The position numbers were made by a program, and so were the translations under genes. 64,000 nt of DNA, taken from NCBI GenBank assembly GCA_022844205.1, contig JALHMF010000003.1, forward strand, positions 186,001 through 250,000, written 5' to 3'. Positions 19,717-28,026 of this stretch are shown here, piece by piece. The notes under the pieces are model-generated. The model searched no databases and was not told the origin of the DNA. It saw only the letters and a program-made list of their open reading frames with translations. Source of the DNA: Xanthobacteraceae bacterium (lineage in GTDB: Bacteria > Pseudomonadota > Alphaproteobacteria > Rhizobiales > Xanthobacteraceae). How positions within the stretch are numbered: the stretch's first letter is position 1; the number at the start of each line of letters is the position of its first letter.

Positions 19717-20226
19717 ATGTCCGACGCTTCGCGCACGAGCCAGCAACCCAACTTCTTCAATCCGGTGACAAGCCCCGAATATTTCGACGGCGTGCTGTCG
19801 CGCCGGATCATGGCGTTCCTGATCGACTGCTTCTTTGTGTTCGGGCCGATTGTGCTTCTCGCCTTCTTCATCTTCGTACTTGGCATCGTGACGCTGGGCC
19901 TCGGCTGGTTGCTGTTCTGGATTCTGTCGCCGATCTTCGTGATCTGGGCGCTGCTCTATACGTCGGTAACCCTGGGCTCAAAGCATTCGGCCACCTGGGG
20001 CATGCGAACGATGGATCTGGAAATGCGCACCTGGTACGGCGGCCGGATGTATTTCCTGCTCGCCGCAGTCCACGTCATCTTCTTCTACGTGCTGATGGCG
20101 ACGCTATCGCCGCTGGTGCTGATCGTGGGTCTGTTGAACCCCGCCCGGCGCCTCGCCCACGACTTCCTGACCGGAACCGTTCTCGTCAATAACGAGGACC
20201 GGGCCGCCCGCCTGCGCCGGAAATAG
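19717..20226 (+). CDS. RDD family membrane protein
   Basis: A 169-residue membrane protein of the RDD family. The family motif is split as usual: GVLSRRIMAFLIDCFF (Arg...Asp in helix 1), a second helix pair around LAFFIFVLGIVTLGLGWLLFWIL, then SATWGMRTMDLEMRTWYGGRMYF, and a closing NPARRLAHDFLTGTVLVNNED, where ARRLAHDFLTGT is typical. Function of RDD proteins is mostly unknown; some act in ion transport. The start at 19717 avoids running through the upstream terminator. Confidence 0.85.
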   Translation: MSDASRTSQQPNFFNPVTSPEYFDGVLSRRIMAFLIDCFFVFGPIVLLAFFIFVLGIVTLGLGWLLFWILSPIFVIWALLYTSVTLGSKHSATWGMRTMDLEMRTWYGGRMYFLLAAVHVIFFYVLMATLSPLVLIVGLLNPARRLAHDFLTGTVLVNNEDRAARLRRK

Positions 20227-20332
20227 GCTGCGCGCGGAATAAGCCCTGCAAAACAGCTCCACGAAATCTTTGACGCGGCCATAAAGTCGCGCGATCCTAG
20301 TCCACGATTCCGGGGCATCCGGGCAGAGCAGA

Positions 20333-21082
20333 GTGACACAACAACCGCGCGACACACCGCAATTCTTCCTGACCAGTCCGTCACCCTGCCCCTATCTGCC
20401 GGGCAGGCAGGAGCGGAAAGTCTTCACGCACCTGGTCGGCGACCGTGCGGCGCATGTCAACGACTTGCTGACCCATGGCGGCTTCCGCCGCTCACAATCG
20501 ATCGCCTACCGGCCGGCCTGCGAGACCTGCCGTGCCTGCGTTTCGGTGCGCGTGCGCGCGCAAGAGTTCGAGCCCAGCCGCGCCTTCCGCCGCGTACTCA
20601 CCACCAATGAAGACATGATCGGCTCCGAATGCTCCGCCGATCCCACCGCCGAACAATATTCCCTCTTCCGCGCCTATCTCGATAACCGCCACGCCGATGG
20701 CGGCATGGTCGATATGACCGTGCTCGATTATTCGATGATGGTGGAAGATAGCCACGTCCGCACCAAGCTCGTCGAATATCGCAAGCGCGGACCGGATACC
20801 GCGATCAACAAGCGCGGCAGCGGCAAGCTGCTTGGGGTGGCACTCACCGACGTTCTCTCCGACGGATTGTCGATGGTGTATTCGTTCTACGATCCCGACG
20901 AACGGATGCGCTCGCTCGGCACCTTCATCATCCTCGATCACATCGCCCGCGCGAAGCGTATGGGCCTTCCCTACGTCTATCTCGGCTACTGGGTCTCCGG
21001 TTCTTCGAAGATGGACTACAAGCGCCGCTTCCTTCCCCAGGAACGTCTAAGCCCCGAAGGATGGGAATTAGTGTCGCGCTGA
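20333..21082 (+). CDS. bpt: aspartate/glutamate leucyltransferase (N-degron pathway)
   Basis: Transfers leucine from Leu-tRNA to N-terminal Asp or Glu of proteins, marking them for ClpS-ClpAP. The 249-residue protein is full length, with [15 protein letters not shown] at the N-terminus, [16 protein letters not shown] (the Cys cluster typical of ATE1-like transferases), and [50 protein letters not shown], the GNAT-like core shared with eukaryotic arginyltransferases. Bacterial members such as Vibrio Bpt use leucine, hence the name. The start is GTG. It stands alone, with about 100 bases upstream. Confidence 0.92.
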   Translation: MTQQPRDTPQFFLTSPSPCPYLPGRQERKVFTHLVGDRAAHVNDLLTHGGFRRSQSIAYRPACETCRACVSVRVRAQEFEPSRAFRRVLTTNEDMIGSECSADPTAEQYSLFRAYLDNRHADGGMVDMTVLDYSMMVEDSHVRTKLVEYRKRGPDTAINKRGSGKLLGVALTDVLSDGLSMVYSFYDPDERMRSLGTFIILDHIARAKRMGLPYVYLGYWVSGSSKMDYKRRFLPQERLSPEGWELVSR

Positions 21083-21103
21083 TCCTTTTTTTTTGCAGGC
21101 ATA

Positions 21104-21148
21104 GTTCGTTGTAAACGAACGCTGCGCCGATTCTGAACACTTGTTCAG
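21104..21148. promoter_or_regulatory. two short perfect palindromes upstream of a small exported protein
   Basis: GTTCGTT-GTA-AACGAAC (21104-21120) and CTGAAC-ACTT-GTTCAG (21133-21148) are perfect inverted repeats, 12 bases apart, in the 188-base gap between bpt and the gene at 21271. They resemble paired operator sites. The protein that binds is unknown. Confidence 0.45.
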
Positions 21149-21270
21149 CCACAGAAAAAACCATCTGACTTGGCAAACATTCCTGGAACGCTTCACGAGC
21201 GGACGCGTTCAGCACTCGGGCTGGCCTTAGCTTCTGGCTTGCATCCAATTCACTTTAGGGAGAAAATAAA

Positions 21271-21558
21271 ATGCATCGCTTCATTCTGACTTGCGCGTCG
21301 GCCGCTGCGATCCTCGCCGCCGGTTCGCTCGTGACCACCAACGCCAATGCGGCCCCGCTCGGCGGCGCCAGCGGCATCAACGGCGCCACCACCGGCCTCG
21401 ACATGACCGAGACCGTCGCCTGGTGCTTCTATCCCCTCGGCTGGAACGGTCCCGGCTGGTATCGCTGCGGCCAGCATCAGCGCCGTGGCTATGGCTGGCA
21501 TGGCCCGCGCGATTCCAGCCACCACAACCGCCGCGAAAGCCGCCGCGGTCACTGGTAA
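21271..21558 (+). CDS. small exported His/Gly/Trp-rich protein
   Basis: A 95-residue preprotein with a clear Sec signal (MHRFILTCASAAAILAAGSL...NANA, cleavage after ANA). The mature part of about 66 residues contains VAWCFYPLGWNGPGWYRCGQHQRRGYGW and a basic, His-rich tail ending RESRRGHW. The Trp/Gly/Arg/His composition suggests a metal- or surface-binding periplasmic peptide. Similar short secreted proteins are common in Bradyrhizobium-type genomes, without known function. It is expressed alone: two palindromes lie upstream, a strong terminator downstream, and AGGGAGA precedes the ATG. Confidence 0.75.
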   Translation: MHRFILTCASAAAILAAGSLVTTNANAAPLGGASGINGATTGLDMTETVAWCFYPLGWNGPGWYRCGQHQRRGYGWHGPRDSSHHNRRESRRGHW

Positions 21559-21578
21559 ACGCTGACGGCCCGAATGCG

Positions 21579-21610
21579 AATGGGCGGCCCCAGGGCCGCC
21601 CATTCTTTTT
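21579..21610 (+). terminator. intrinsic terminator
   Basis: AATGGGCGGCCC pairs with GGGCCGCCCATT around a short loop and is followed by TTTTT. It lies 20 bases after the small exported protein gene. Confidence 0.9.
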
Positions 21611-21657
21611 GGCCATTAGGCCGCCGGACGCATTCGACGGAATTTCACCCTGCCGGA

Positions 21658-21704
21658 TTGACATATCGGTCCCGACACTACATCTTGTTGCAAATCGTTC
21701 GCAA
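21658..21704 (+). promoter_or_regulatory. promoter with Fur/Mur-like palindrome upstream of the metal transporter
   Basis: TTGACA (21658-21663) is followed after 17 bases by a weak -10 region (CATCTT, 21681-21686). The imperfect 17-base palindrome TTGCAAATCGTTCGCAA (21688-21704) covers the expected transcription start, 15 bases before the start codon. The TTGCAAAT...TTGCAA type symmetry fits alphaproteobacterial Mur/Fur boxes that silence manganese or iron uptake genes. Confidence 0.6.
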
Positions 21705-21718
21705 TAGCATGAGGTACC

Positions 21719-22705
21719 ATGGTCTCCGGTTTCCGCATCCTTCCAAGGTCCCTGCTTGGAGGCCTTCTGCTGGCCGGCCTGCTCGCGCTGATTCTGGCAT
21801 GCTCGGCAGACGTTTCCGCGCAACAACGCAAGCTGCGCGTCGTCACCACCGTCTCCATGCTCGCCGACGCCGCCCGCGCCATCGGCGGTGACCGCCTGGA
21901 TGTATCGAGCCTGCTCGGCGAAGGCGTCGATCCACACACCTATCGCCCGACCCGCGCCGACATCGCGCGCCTCTCCGCCGCCGACCTTGTGATCGCGAAC
22001 GGCCTGCATCTCGAGGCGCAACTTAACGAAACGCTGAAATTGCTCGGCAAGACGAAAACGATCCTGTTCGCCGCCGAAAAAATTCCCGACGGCCGACTGC
22101 TCGCCGACGAAGAATATCCGGACCGGAAAGACCCGCATGTCTGGATGGATCCCGAGCTCTGGAAGCTGGTCGCCGTAGCCATCCGCGACACGCTGATCGA
22201 GCGCGATGCTCCGGGCCGCGCGGCCTATGAAAAAGGCGCGCAGGTCTATACCGCCGAGCTTGACCGGATTCACAACTACTCAAGAGAACTGCTGACCGCT
22301 GTGCCAAAGGAGTCGCGCGTGCTCGTAACCGCGCATGACGCATTCAATTATTTTGGCCGCGCCTACGATTTCGAAGTCGAAGGCATCCAGGGCCTTTCCA
22401 CCGAAAGCGAGGCCGGACTTAAGCGCATCGAGTCGCTGGTGCAGCTTGTCGCTGCCCGCAAGGTGAACGCAGTGTTTGTGGAAAGCTCTGTACCGGAACG
22501 CAATGTGCGCGCGCTTGTAGAAGGCGCAGACGCTCGAAAGCACAAGCTCGCCATCGGCGGCGTACTCTATTCGGACGCGCTCGGCGCGCCGGGCACCTAT
22601 GAGGGCACCGTGATCGGCATGCTCGACCACAACGTCACCACCATCGCCCGCGCCTTCGGCGTCGAGACCCCTGCTCGAGGCATGCAGGGCAAGCTGAACC
22701 AGTGA
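21719..22705 (+). CDS. Mn/Zn ABC transporter, periplasmic substrate-binding protein (TroA/MntA-like)
   Basis: Captures divalent metal in the periplasm for the three genes that follow. The signal sequence ends around residue 34 (ILACSADVSA), possibly lipoprotein-like. Metal-ligand regions of the cluster A-I family are GVDPHTYRPT, KDPHVWMDPELW, VTAHDAFNYFGRAYDF and LYSDALGAPGTYEGT, that is His, His, His/Asp and Asp. The IQGLSTESEAG stretch is shared with TroA. Manganese, zinc and iron are all possible; two permease genes and the Fur/Mur-like box favour manganese. GAGG precedes the ATG. Confidence 0.88.
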   Translation: MVSGFRILPRSLLGGLLLAGLLALILACSADVSAQQRKLRVVTTVSMLADAARAIGGDRLDVSSLLGEGVDPHTYRPTRADIARLSAADLVIANGLHLEAQLNETLKLLGKTKTILFAAEKIPDGRLLADEEYPDRKDPHVWMDPELWKLVAVAIRDTLIERDAPGRAAYEKGAQVYTAELDRIHNYSRELLTAVPKESRVLVTAHDAFNYFGRAYDFEVEGIQGLSTESEAGLKRIESLVQLVAARKVNAVFVESSVPERNVRALVEGADARKHKLAIGGVLYSDALGAPGTYEGTVIGMLDHNVTTIARAFGVETPARGMQGKLNQ

Positions 22706-22755
22706 GCTGAACTTTGCTGATGCGTCCGGACAAGGAACAGCTATCGTCGGGAGCA

Positions 22756-23478
22756 ATGACGATTCCTCCGCTCTCGGTGAAAGGCCTGACCGTCGCCTAT
22801 GACGGCCGACCGGCCATCGAGAACGTGAACTGGGACGCGCCGCTCACAGGATTGCTCGCCATCGTCGGCCCGAACGGTGCCGGCAAATCCACGCTGCTGA
22901 AAGCGATCCTCGGACTGGTGCCTGCGGCCGAAGGCGAAATCCGCATTCATGGAAAGCCGATCGAGGATGCGCGAGGCGACTTGGCCTATGTGCCGCAACG
23001 CTCGAGCGTGGACTGGGATTTTCCCGCGACCGCGCTGGACGTGGTGGCGATGGGCCTCTACCGCCGCATCGGCTGGATGAAGCCCGTCAGCCGCGCCAAC
23101 CGGGAGCAGGCGCGCGTGCACCTTGATCGCGTCGGCCTTTCGGAATTCGCAAACCGCCAGATCGGTGCGCTCTCCGGCGGCCAGCAGCAGCGCGTGTTCG
23201 TGGCGCGCGCACTGGCACAAAAAGCGAAGACCTATCTGCTTGACGAGCCGTTCGCGGGCGTCGATGCCACCACGGAGAAAGTCATGATCGAGGTATTCCG
23301 TTCGCTGCGCGACGCTGGATCGCTCGTCGTCTGCGTGCACCATGATTTGTCTTCGGTGCCGGAAATCTTCGATCATGTGCTGCTGCTGAACCGCCGCGTG
23401 ATCGCCAGCGCTCCGGTGAAGACGGCCTTCACCCCTGCGAACGTCGCACGCACCTACGGCCTGCCAGTGGCAGGCTGA
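22756..23478 (+). CDS. Mn/Zn ABC transporter ATPase
   Basis: ATP-hydrolysing subunit. Walker A is GPNGAGKST, the Q-loop is YVPQRSSVDWDFP (the SVDWDFP form is typical of the manganese/zinc subfamily), the signature is LSGGQQQRVFVARAL, Walker B is TYLLDEPFAGVD, and the H-loop His is in VCVHHDLS. The product starts MTIPPLSVKGL, matching homologues; the frame is open back to 22714. It lies 50 bases downstream of the binding-protein gene and 3 bases before the first permease gene. Confidence 0.92.
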   Translation: MTIPPLSVKGLTVAYDGRPAIENVNWDAPLTGLLAIVGPNGAGKSTLLKAILGLVPAAEGEIRIHGKPIEDARGDLAYVPQRSSVDWDFPATALDVVAMGLYRRIGWMKPVSRANREQARVHLDRVGLSEFANRQIGALSGGQQQRVFVARALAQKAKTYLLDEPFAGVDATTEKVMIEVFRSLRDAGSLVVCVHHDLSSVPEIFDHVLLLNRRVIASAPVKTAFTPANVARTYGLPVAG

Positions 23479-23481
23479 ACC

Positions 23482-24414
23482 ATGCCCGAAGCCCTCTCCG
23501 CTTCCCAGGACTTTATCTCCGTCCTCCTATTGCAGGCGGGATACAACACCGTCGTTGTGATGCTGGGCGCGGCCGCGCTCGGTATCGCTGCGGGAACGGT
23601 CGGTGTGTTTGCCATGCTGCGGCGGCGCGCGCTCGTGGCCGATGCCGTCGCGCATGCAACGCTGCCCGGTGTAGCCATCGGATTTCTGGTCGCGGTTTCG
23701 TTTGGCTTGCCAGGCCGCTCGCTTCCGTTCCTGCTCACGGGAGCCGCCGCAACCGCCGTGCTCGCCGCCATTTCCATCCAGCTTGTTAGCACGCGCACGC
23801 GGCTGACCGAGGACGCGGCTATTGCCAGCGTTCTCGCCACCTTTTTCGCCGTCGGTATCGTGCTGCTCACCGTGATCCAGACATTGAAAACCGGCGGACA
23901 GGCCGGGCTCGATATCTATCTCCTCGGCGCAACCGCCGGGATGCTGCGGCATGAAGCGATCACGCTCTCCGTGTTCTCGCTGATTGCTATCGGTTTCGTG
24001 ACGCTTCTGTTCAAGGAACTGACGCTCATCGCTTTTGATTTCGAGTTCGCCCGCGCGCACGGCTTCCCGGTGCGGGCGCTCGATCTCACTGTGCTGGCGC
24101 TAGTCCTTGCTGTCGTAGTAACCGGCATTCGCGTCGTTGGCCTTGTACTGATCGTGGCGCTGATCGTGATTCCTCCCGCCGCCGCGCGCTTCTGGTCCAA
24201 CCATGCGGGCCGTATGACCGTAATCTCCGGTGCGTTCGGCGCCATGAGCGCCTATTTCGGCGCAGCCATCTCCGCGGTGTACCCAGATACACCGACGGGC
24301 GCGGTGATTGTGCTGGTTGCCTTTTCGGTACTGCTCCTGAGCGCGGTCCTCGGTCCCGCGATGGGCCTGATCCCGCGCATGCTGGGCGCGCGCAAGCTGC
24401 GGGGCATAGCATGA
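23482..24414 (+). CDS. Mn/Zn ABC transporter permease 1
   Basis: ABC-3 family permease of 310 residues with about eight membrane segments. The family coupling region is RRRALVADAVAHATLPGVAIGF near residues 48-70. Other typical elements are the SIQLVSTRTRLTEDAAIASVLATFFAVGIVLL block and the later LIVALIVIPPAAARFWSNHAGRM. Its last four bases (ATGA) overlap the start of the second permease gene. A two-permease arrangement matches troABCD/mntABCD/sitABCD systems rather than znuABC, which has one. Confidence 0.91.
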   Translation: MPEALSASQDFISVLLLQAGYNTVVVMLGAAALGIAAGTVGVFAMLRRRALVADAVAHATLPGVAIGFLVAVSFGLPGRSLPFLLTGAAATAVLAAISIQLVSTRTRLTEDAAIASVLATFFAVGIVLLTVIQTLKTGGQAGLDIYLLGATAGMLRHEAITLSVFSLIAIGFVTLLFKELTLIAFDFEFARAHGFPVRALDLTVLALVLAVVVTGIRVVGLVLIVALIVIPPAAARFWSNHAGRMTVISGAFGAMSAYFGAAISAVYPDTPTGAVIVLVAFSVLLLSAVLGPAMGLIPRMLGARKLRGIA

Positions 24415-25325
24415 CCGAGTTCATGCAGATCGATCTTCCCGCGATGCTGACCGGCACGCTTGCAGCGCTTGTCTGCGCGCAGATCGGAAACTTCCTCATT
24501 CTCACACGTCAGAGCATGCTCGGAGACGCGATGGGCCATGTGGTGCTGCCCGGCATCGTTATCGCCTATGTGCTGACTGGGCTGGCCGCAACCTGGGTGA
24601 TGCTCGGTGGCGCGTTCGCGGCGGCCATGGTCTCCGCATTATTGATCGAATTCCTGCGCCGCGTGGCGCGGGTAGAGCCTTCGGCTGCACTCGGAGCGGT
24701 GTTCACCGCCATGTTCGCGCTTGGGGTGGTGCTGCTCGAGCAAACCGGAGTCGCGCGCACAAGCTTCGACGTGCACCACATTCTGTTCGGCAATGTGGAA
24801 GGAGCGATCTGGCCCGCAGCCACCGGACTTGCGAGCCTGTTCGATCCGGTAGCGCTGAAAGAACTGCCCGCCCAGATCGGGCGACTGCTGTTCGGGCTTG
24901 TGGTGGTATCCGCCGTCATTGCGCTCTTCTTCAAGGAGTTGCGCGTCATCAGCTTTGACCCCGTGTTCGCTGCCACCATCGGTCTCTCCCCGCGACTGTT
25001 CGGCACGCTGATCGTATCGCTGGCGGCGCTGGCTGCCGTCGTCTCACTGGAGGCCGTAGGCGTAATCCTGCTCGTCGCCATGATGGTGTGCCCGCCCGCG
25101 ACCGCGCGCATGCTCACCGATGACCTCGCAACCCAGATGAGAATTTCCATAGCGGCGGCGCTGACGAGCGGAATTTTCGGCTACCTGATCGCCGCCTTCC
25201 TGCCTTCGCTCCTGGGATTTGATCTCTCGCTCGGAGCCGCCGGCACCATTGCCCTCTTGGGCGGCCTGATCCAGCTTGCCGCCATGATCGCAGGCCCCAA
25301 ACGCAGGCCCGCGCGCGCTGTCTAG
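24411..25325 (+). CDS. Mn/Zn ABC transporter permease 2
   Basis: Second ABC-3 permease, 304 residues, related to its neighbour. It has LILTRQSMLGDAMGHVVLPGIVIAY (coupling region), AALGAVFTAMFALGVVLL, FFKELRVISFDPVFAATIGLSP and ILLVAMMVCPPATARMLTDDLATQM. It probably pairs with permease 1 as a heterodimer. The ATGA overlap couples its translation to permease 1. No gene of the cluster follows it; an O-acyltransferase gene starts 100 bases later. Confidence 0.91.
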   Translation: MTEFMQIDLPAMLTGTLAALVCAQIGNFLILTRQSMLGDAMGHVVLPGIVIAYVLTGLAATWVMLGGAFAAAMVSALLIEFLRRVARVEPSAALGAVFTAMFALGVVLLEQTGVARTSFDVHHILFGNVEGAIWPAATGLASLFDPVALKELPAQIGRLLFGLVVVSAVIALFFKELRVISFDPVFAATIGLSPRLFGTLIVSLAALAAVVSLEAVGVILLVAMMVCPPATARMLTDDLATQMRISIAAALTSGIFGYLIAAFLPSLLGFDLSLGAAGTIALLGGLIQLAAMIAGPKRRPARAV

Positions 25326-25424
25326 CCCGCTCCTGCATGCGATGGACGCCCTCATTCCGGTGCGATAGGAGAAGCGGGTCCGGCGGGGCATGCGGCCGGT
25401 CTGCAATTTCGGGGTCGTTCGCCG

Positions 25425-26840
25425 GTGCTGTTTCACGAGCCATTCTTCGCGCTGTTCATCGCGCCGGCATTTCTCGCGATTTTTCTCGCGCTGAACGACC
25501 GCGGGAATGCGAAGAAAATACTGCTGATCGCCGCGAGCATCGCCTTCTATACATGGGGCGAGCCGCTGTTCGTGCCGGTGGTGCTGCTCTCGACCGCGTT
25601 TGACTATTTCCTCTCGCGCCGCATGGAGAACACCACCCCGGCCGCCCGCAAATTTCTGGTGACGCTCGGCGTCGTCAGCAACCTCGGCATCCTCGTCTTT
25701 TACAAATATGCCGACTTCATTGCGGCCAACCTCAATCTGGCGCTTAAGCCACTGGCTGGCGCCGAAATCCCACTGCTGCAGATCGCGCTGCCGATCGGCG
25801 TTTCCTTCGTCGTGTTCGAGAAGATTTCCTATCTCGTGGACACCTATCGCGGCACGTCGAAACCCGCGGCGACATTCAAAGACTACACGCTATTTGTATT
25901 TCTCTTTCCGAAGCTGCTGGCGGGGCCGATCCTCAAATATCACGAGATGGAACGGCAGATCGCCGAACCCGGGAAAGTCGGCGCGCAGGACCTGATTGAA
26001 GGCTTCCTGCGCTTCGCGCGCGGGATGGCGAAGAAAATCCTGCTCGCCGACCAGCTTGGCATATTCGCGGATCGCGTATTCGCCGCCGATGCGAGCACGC
26101 TTAGCGCGGGCGATGCCGTACTCGGCCTCATCTGTTTCTCGCTGCAAATCTATTTCGACTTCTCCGCCTATTCCGACATGGCGATTGGACTGGCACGGAT
26201 GCTCGGCTTCCAGTTGCGCGAGAATTTTCGCATGCCGTACGCCGCACGCTCCCTCACGGAATTCTGGCGGCGCTGGCACATTTCGCTCACCACCTGGATT
26301 CGCGACTATCTTTACGTGCCGCTCGGCGGGAGCAGATCGGGCGAATTCCGCACCTATGCGAATTTGTGGATCTGCTTTCTCGCATCCGGAATCTGGCACG
26401 GAGCGAGCTGGAATTTCGTGCTGTGGGGCGTCTATAACGGGTTGTTCCTGACGCTCGACCGGATATTCCTGCTGCGCTGGCTCGAACGGGCCGGCGGATT
26501 TGTTTCTGTGGTCGTCACCCTTGTTATCGTGACCTTCGGCTGGGCGATTTTCCGCACCACATCCGTCGAACAACTATCCGCATTCACGGCCGCGATATTC
26601 GGGCAATCCGCGAACATCCTCGACATCGAGCACCACCCGGAAGTGCCGCTCGCTGTCACCATCGGGTTGTTCCTGAGCCTCCTGCCCGCAACACCGCTCT
26701 ACCCAAAACTTGAGCGCTGGTACGCAACCAGCGCGGGGTTGCGCATGGCCGGCGCCGTCGTCATCGTGCTGCTGTGGGTATGGGCGTGTGGACAGGCGCT
26801 TTCAATCCCCTTTAAGCCCTTCATCTATTTCCGGTTCTGA
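25425..26840 (+). CDS. MBOAT family O-acyltransferase (AlgI/PatA-like)
   Basis: Membrane-bound O-acyltransferase that moves an acyl (usually acetyl) group across the membrane for transfer to a glycan. The 471-residue protein has about 11 membrane segments and the family motifs: KLLAGPILKYHEM, IYFDFSAYSDMAIGLARMLGF, NFRMPYAARSLTEFWRRWHISLTTWIRDYLYVPLGG, and ASGIWHGASWNFVLWG with the catalytic His. The start is GTG (LFHEPFF, typical). It overlaps nothing upstream and is followed one base later by an AlgJ/AlgX-like gene, forming a two-gene unit. The target polymer is unknown; no polysaccharide polymerase lies nearby. Confidence 0.9.
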   Translation: MLFHEPFFALFIAPAFLAIFLALNDRGNAKKILLIAASIAFYTWGEPLFVPVVLLSTAFDYFLSRRMENTTPAARKFLVTLGVVSNLGILVFYKYADFIAANLNLALKPLAGAEIPLLQIALPIGVSFVVFEKISYLVDTYRGTSKPAATFKDYTLFVFLFPKLLAGPILKYHEMERQIAEPGKVGAQDLIEGFLRFARGMAKKILLADQLGIFADRVFAADASTLSAGDAVLGLICFSLQIYFDFSAYSDMAIGLARMLGFQLRENFRMPYAARSLTEFWRRWHISLTTWIRDYLYVPLGGSRSGEFRTYANLWICFLASGIWHGASWNFVLWGVYNGLFLTLDRIFLLRWLERAGGFVSVVVTLVIVTFGWAIFRTTSVEQLSAFTAAIFGQSANILDIEHHPEVPLAVTIGLFLSLLPATPLYPKLERWYATSAGLRMAGAVVIVLLWVWACGQALSIPFKPFIYFRF

Positions 26841-26841
26841 C

Positions 26842-28026
26842 ATGCACAACAACTTTCAGATGTCGGAAAATACCGGCCGCGCCATCCTGATCGGATTGCT
26901 GCTCGTCGTTCCGGCGCTCACGCTCTGGAATGTTTATGCCGATGCCTACGGAAAAAAGAAAATCACCTTCGGCAAGCTCGCTGGCGTCGTGGAACAGGCG
27001 CAGCCGGCTTCGTTTCGTGTTCAAACCATCGCAGACGGCAGCTGGCAGAAAATGGTGAATACCGCCGTCACCAACGCCATCCCGTCTCGGCCAGTTCTCA
27101 TCAAAGCGTCCAACAGCATCCGCAGCGCATTGTTCGGACGCTATGGCGACGAGCAAGTCGTTGCGGGTGACAAGGGCCATCTGATCGAGAAATATTACAT
27201 CAGCGAATACTGCACGCGAAATCTCGATGCGCTGAAGAAAAACGCACCGGCCTGGATCGCAAAGCTGAAAGAGCTTCAAAATCTCTACGCGGCGCAAGGA
27301 AAGATTTTCATTTACGAGCTGACGCCGTCGAAAGCCGCGCACCTGCCTGAACTTTTCGTCCACCGCTTTCCATGCCCGAATAGCGAGCGCGACCGCAAGG
27401 AGTGGCTGCCCAGCTACACCGCTATGGTGCGTGAGGCGGGCATCAACCTCATGGACAACGCGACCGCTACGCATGCGCTGAAGGGAAAATATCCGCTCGA
27501 CATTTTCCCGCAGGGCGGTGTGCACTGGAATGCGATCGGCTACACACTCGCGACCAACCAACTGCTCGCGGTGATCAACCGGCAGGGATTCACGCCGCCG
27601 CTGCCGCTGCTGAAATGGGACTACAAAATTTCGGAAATCGCGCGCGGACTCGACCGCGACCTCGTGGACCTCATCAACGTTTTGATCCCGAACCCGCGCT
27701 ATCCGGTCGCCGAAGTGACCTACGAAAAACCGTCATGCCCCGCCTACAAACGCCCGCTTGAGATCGCTTATATCGGCGGAAGCTTCACCGGTCCGACCGC
27801 GCAGGTACTTAACCTGCACGGCTGTCTTCCCGACTTGAAGCGCTACACGTATCTCTATCGCGGCGTGCGCGGCGGCGATGGCTACAAGCGCATCAAGAAC
27901 CGGCTGACGGCTCAGGACATCCTGCCGCTGCGCAACGCAGATATCGTGATCCTGGAAGAGAACGAGGCGGTGATTCCGGCCTCTAAGCACGCGGTGGAAT
28001 TTCACCGCGTGATGGTGGGACGCTGA
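26842..28026 (+). CDS. AlgJ/AlgX-like SGNH-type O-acetyltransferase accessory protein
   Basis: Partner of the MBOAT protein. The 394-residue protein has an N-terminal anchor (RAILIGLLLVVPALTLWNVYA) and a periplasmic SGNH-like domain with YELTPSKAAH, the HIS-block GGVHWNAIGYTLA (the Asp/His equivalent region of AlgJ/AlgX) and YIGGSFTGP, which supplies a Ser-containing GGSF turn. By analogy with alginate acetylation it accepts acetyl groups from the MBOAT enzyme and places them on a glycan outside the inner membrane. Its stop codon directly abuts the parC stop codon on the other strand, with no terminator between. Confidence 0.82.
   Translation: MHNNFQMSENTGRAILIGLLLVVPALTLWNVYADAYGKKKITFGKLAGVVEQAQPASFRVQTIADGSWQKMVNTAVTNAIPSRPVLIKASNSIRSALFGRYGDEQVVAGDKGHLIEKYYISEYCTRNLDALKKNAPAWIAKLKELQNLYAAQGKIFIYELTPSKAAHLPELFVHRFPCPNSERDRKEWLPSYTAMVREAGINLMDNATATHALKGKYPLDIFPQGGVHWNAIGYTLATNQLLAVINRQGFTPPLPLLKWDYKISEIARGLDRDLVDLINVLIPNPRYPVAEVTYEKPSCPAYKRPLEIAYIGGSFTGPTAQVLNLHGCLPDLKRYTYLYRGVRGGDGYKRIKNRLTAQDILPLRNADIVILEENEAVIPASKHAVEFHRVMVGR

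Noticed and set aside
22714-22755. Longer start of the metal transporter ATPase
   Set aside because: The 14 extra residues (MRPDKEQLSSG type) are not part of the ABC fold, and homologues start near TIPPLSVKGL. It cannot be fully excluded.
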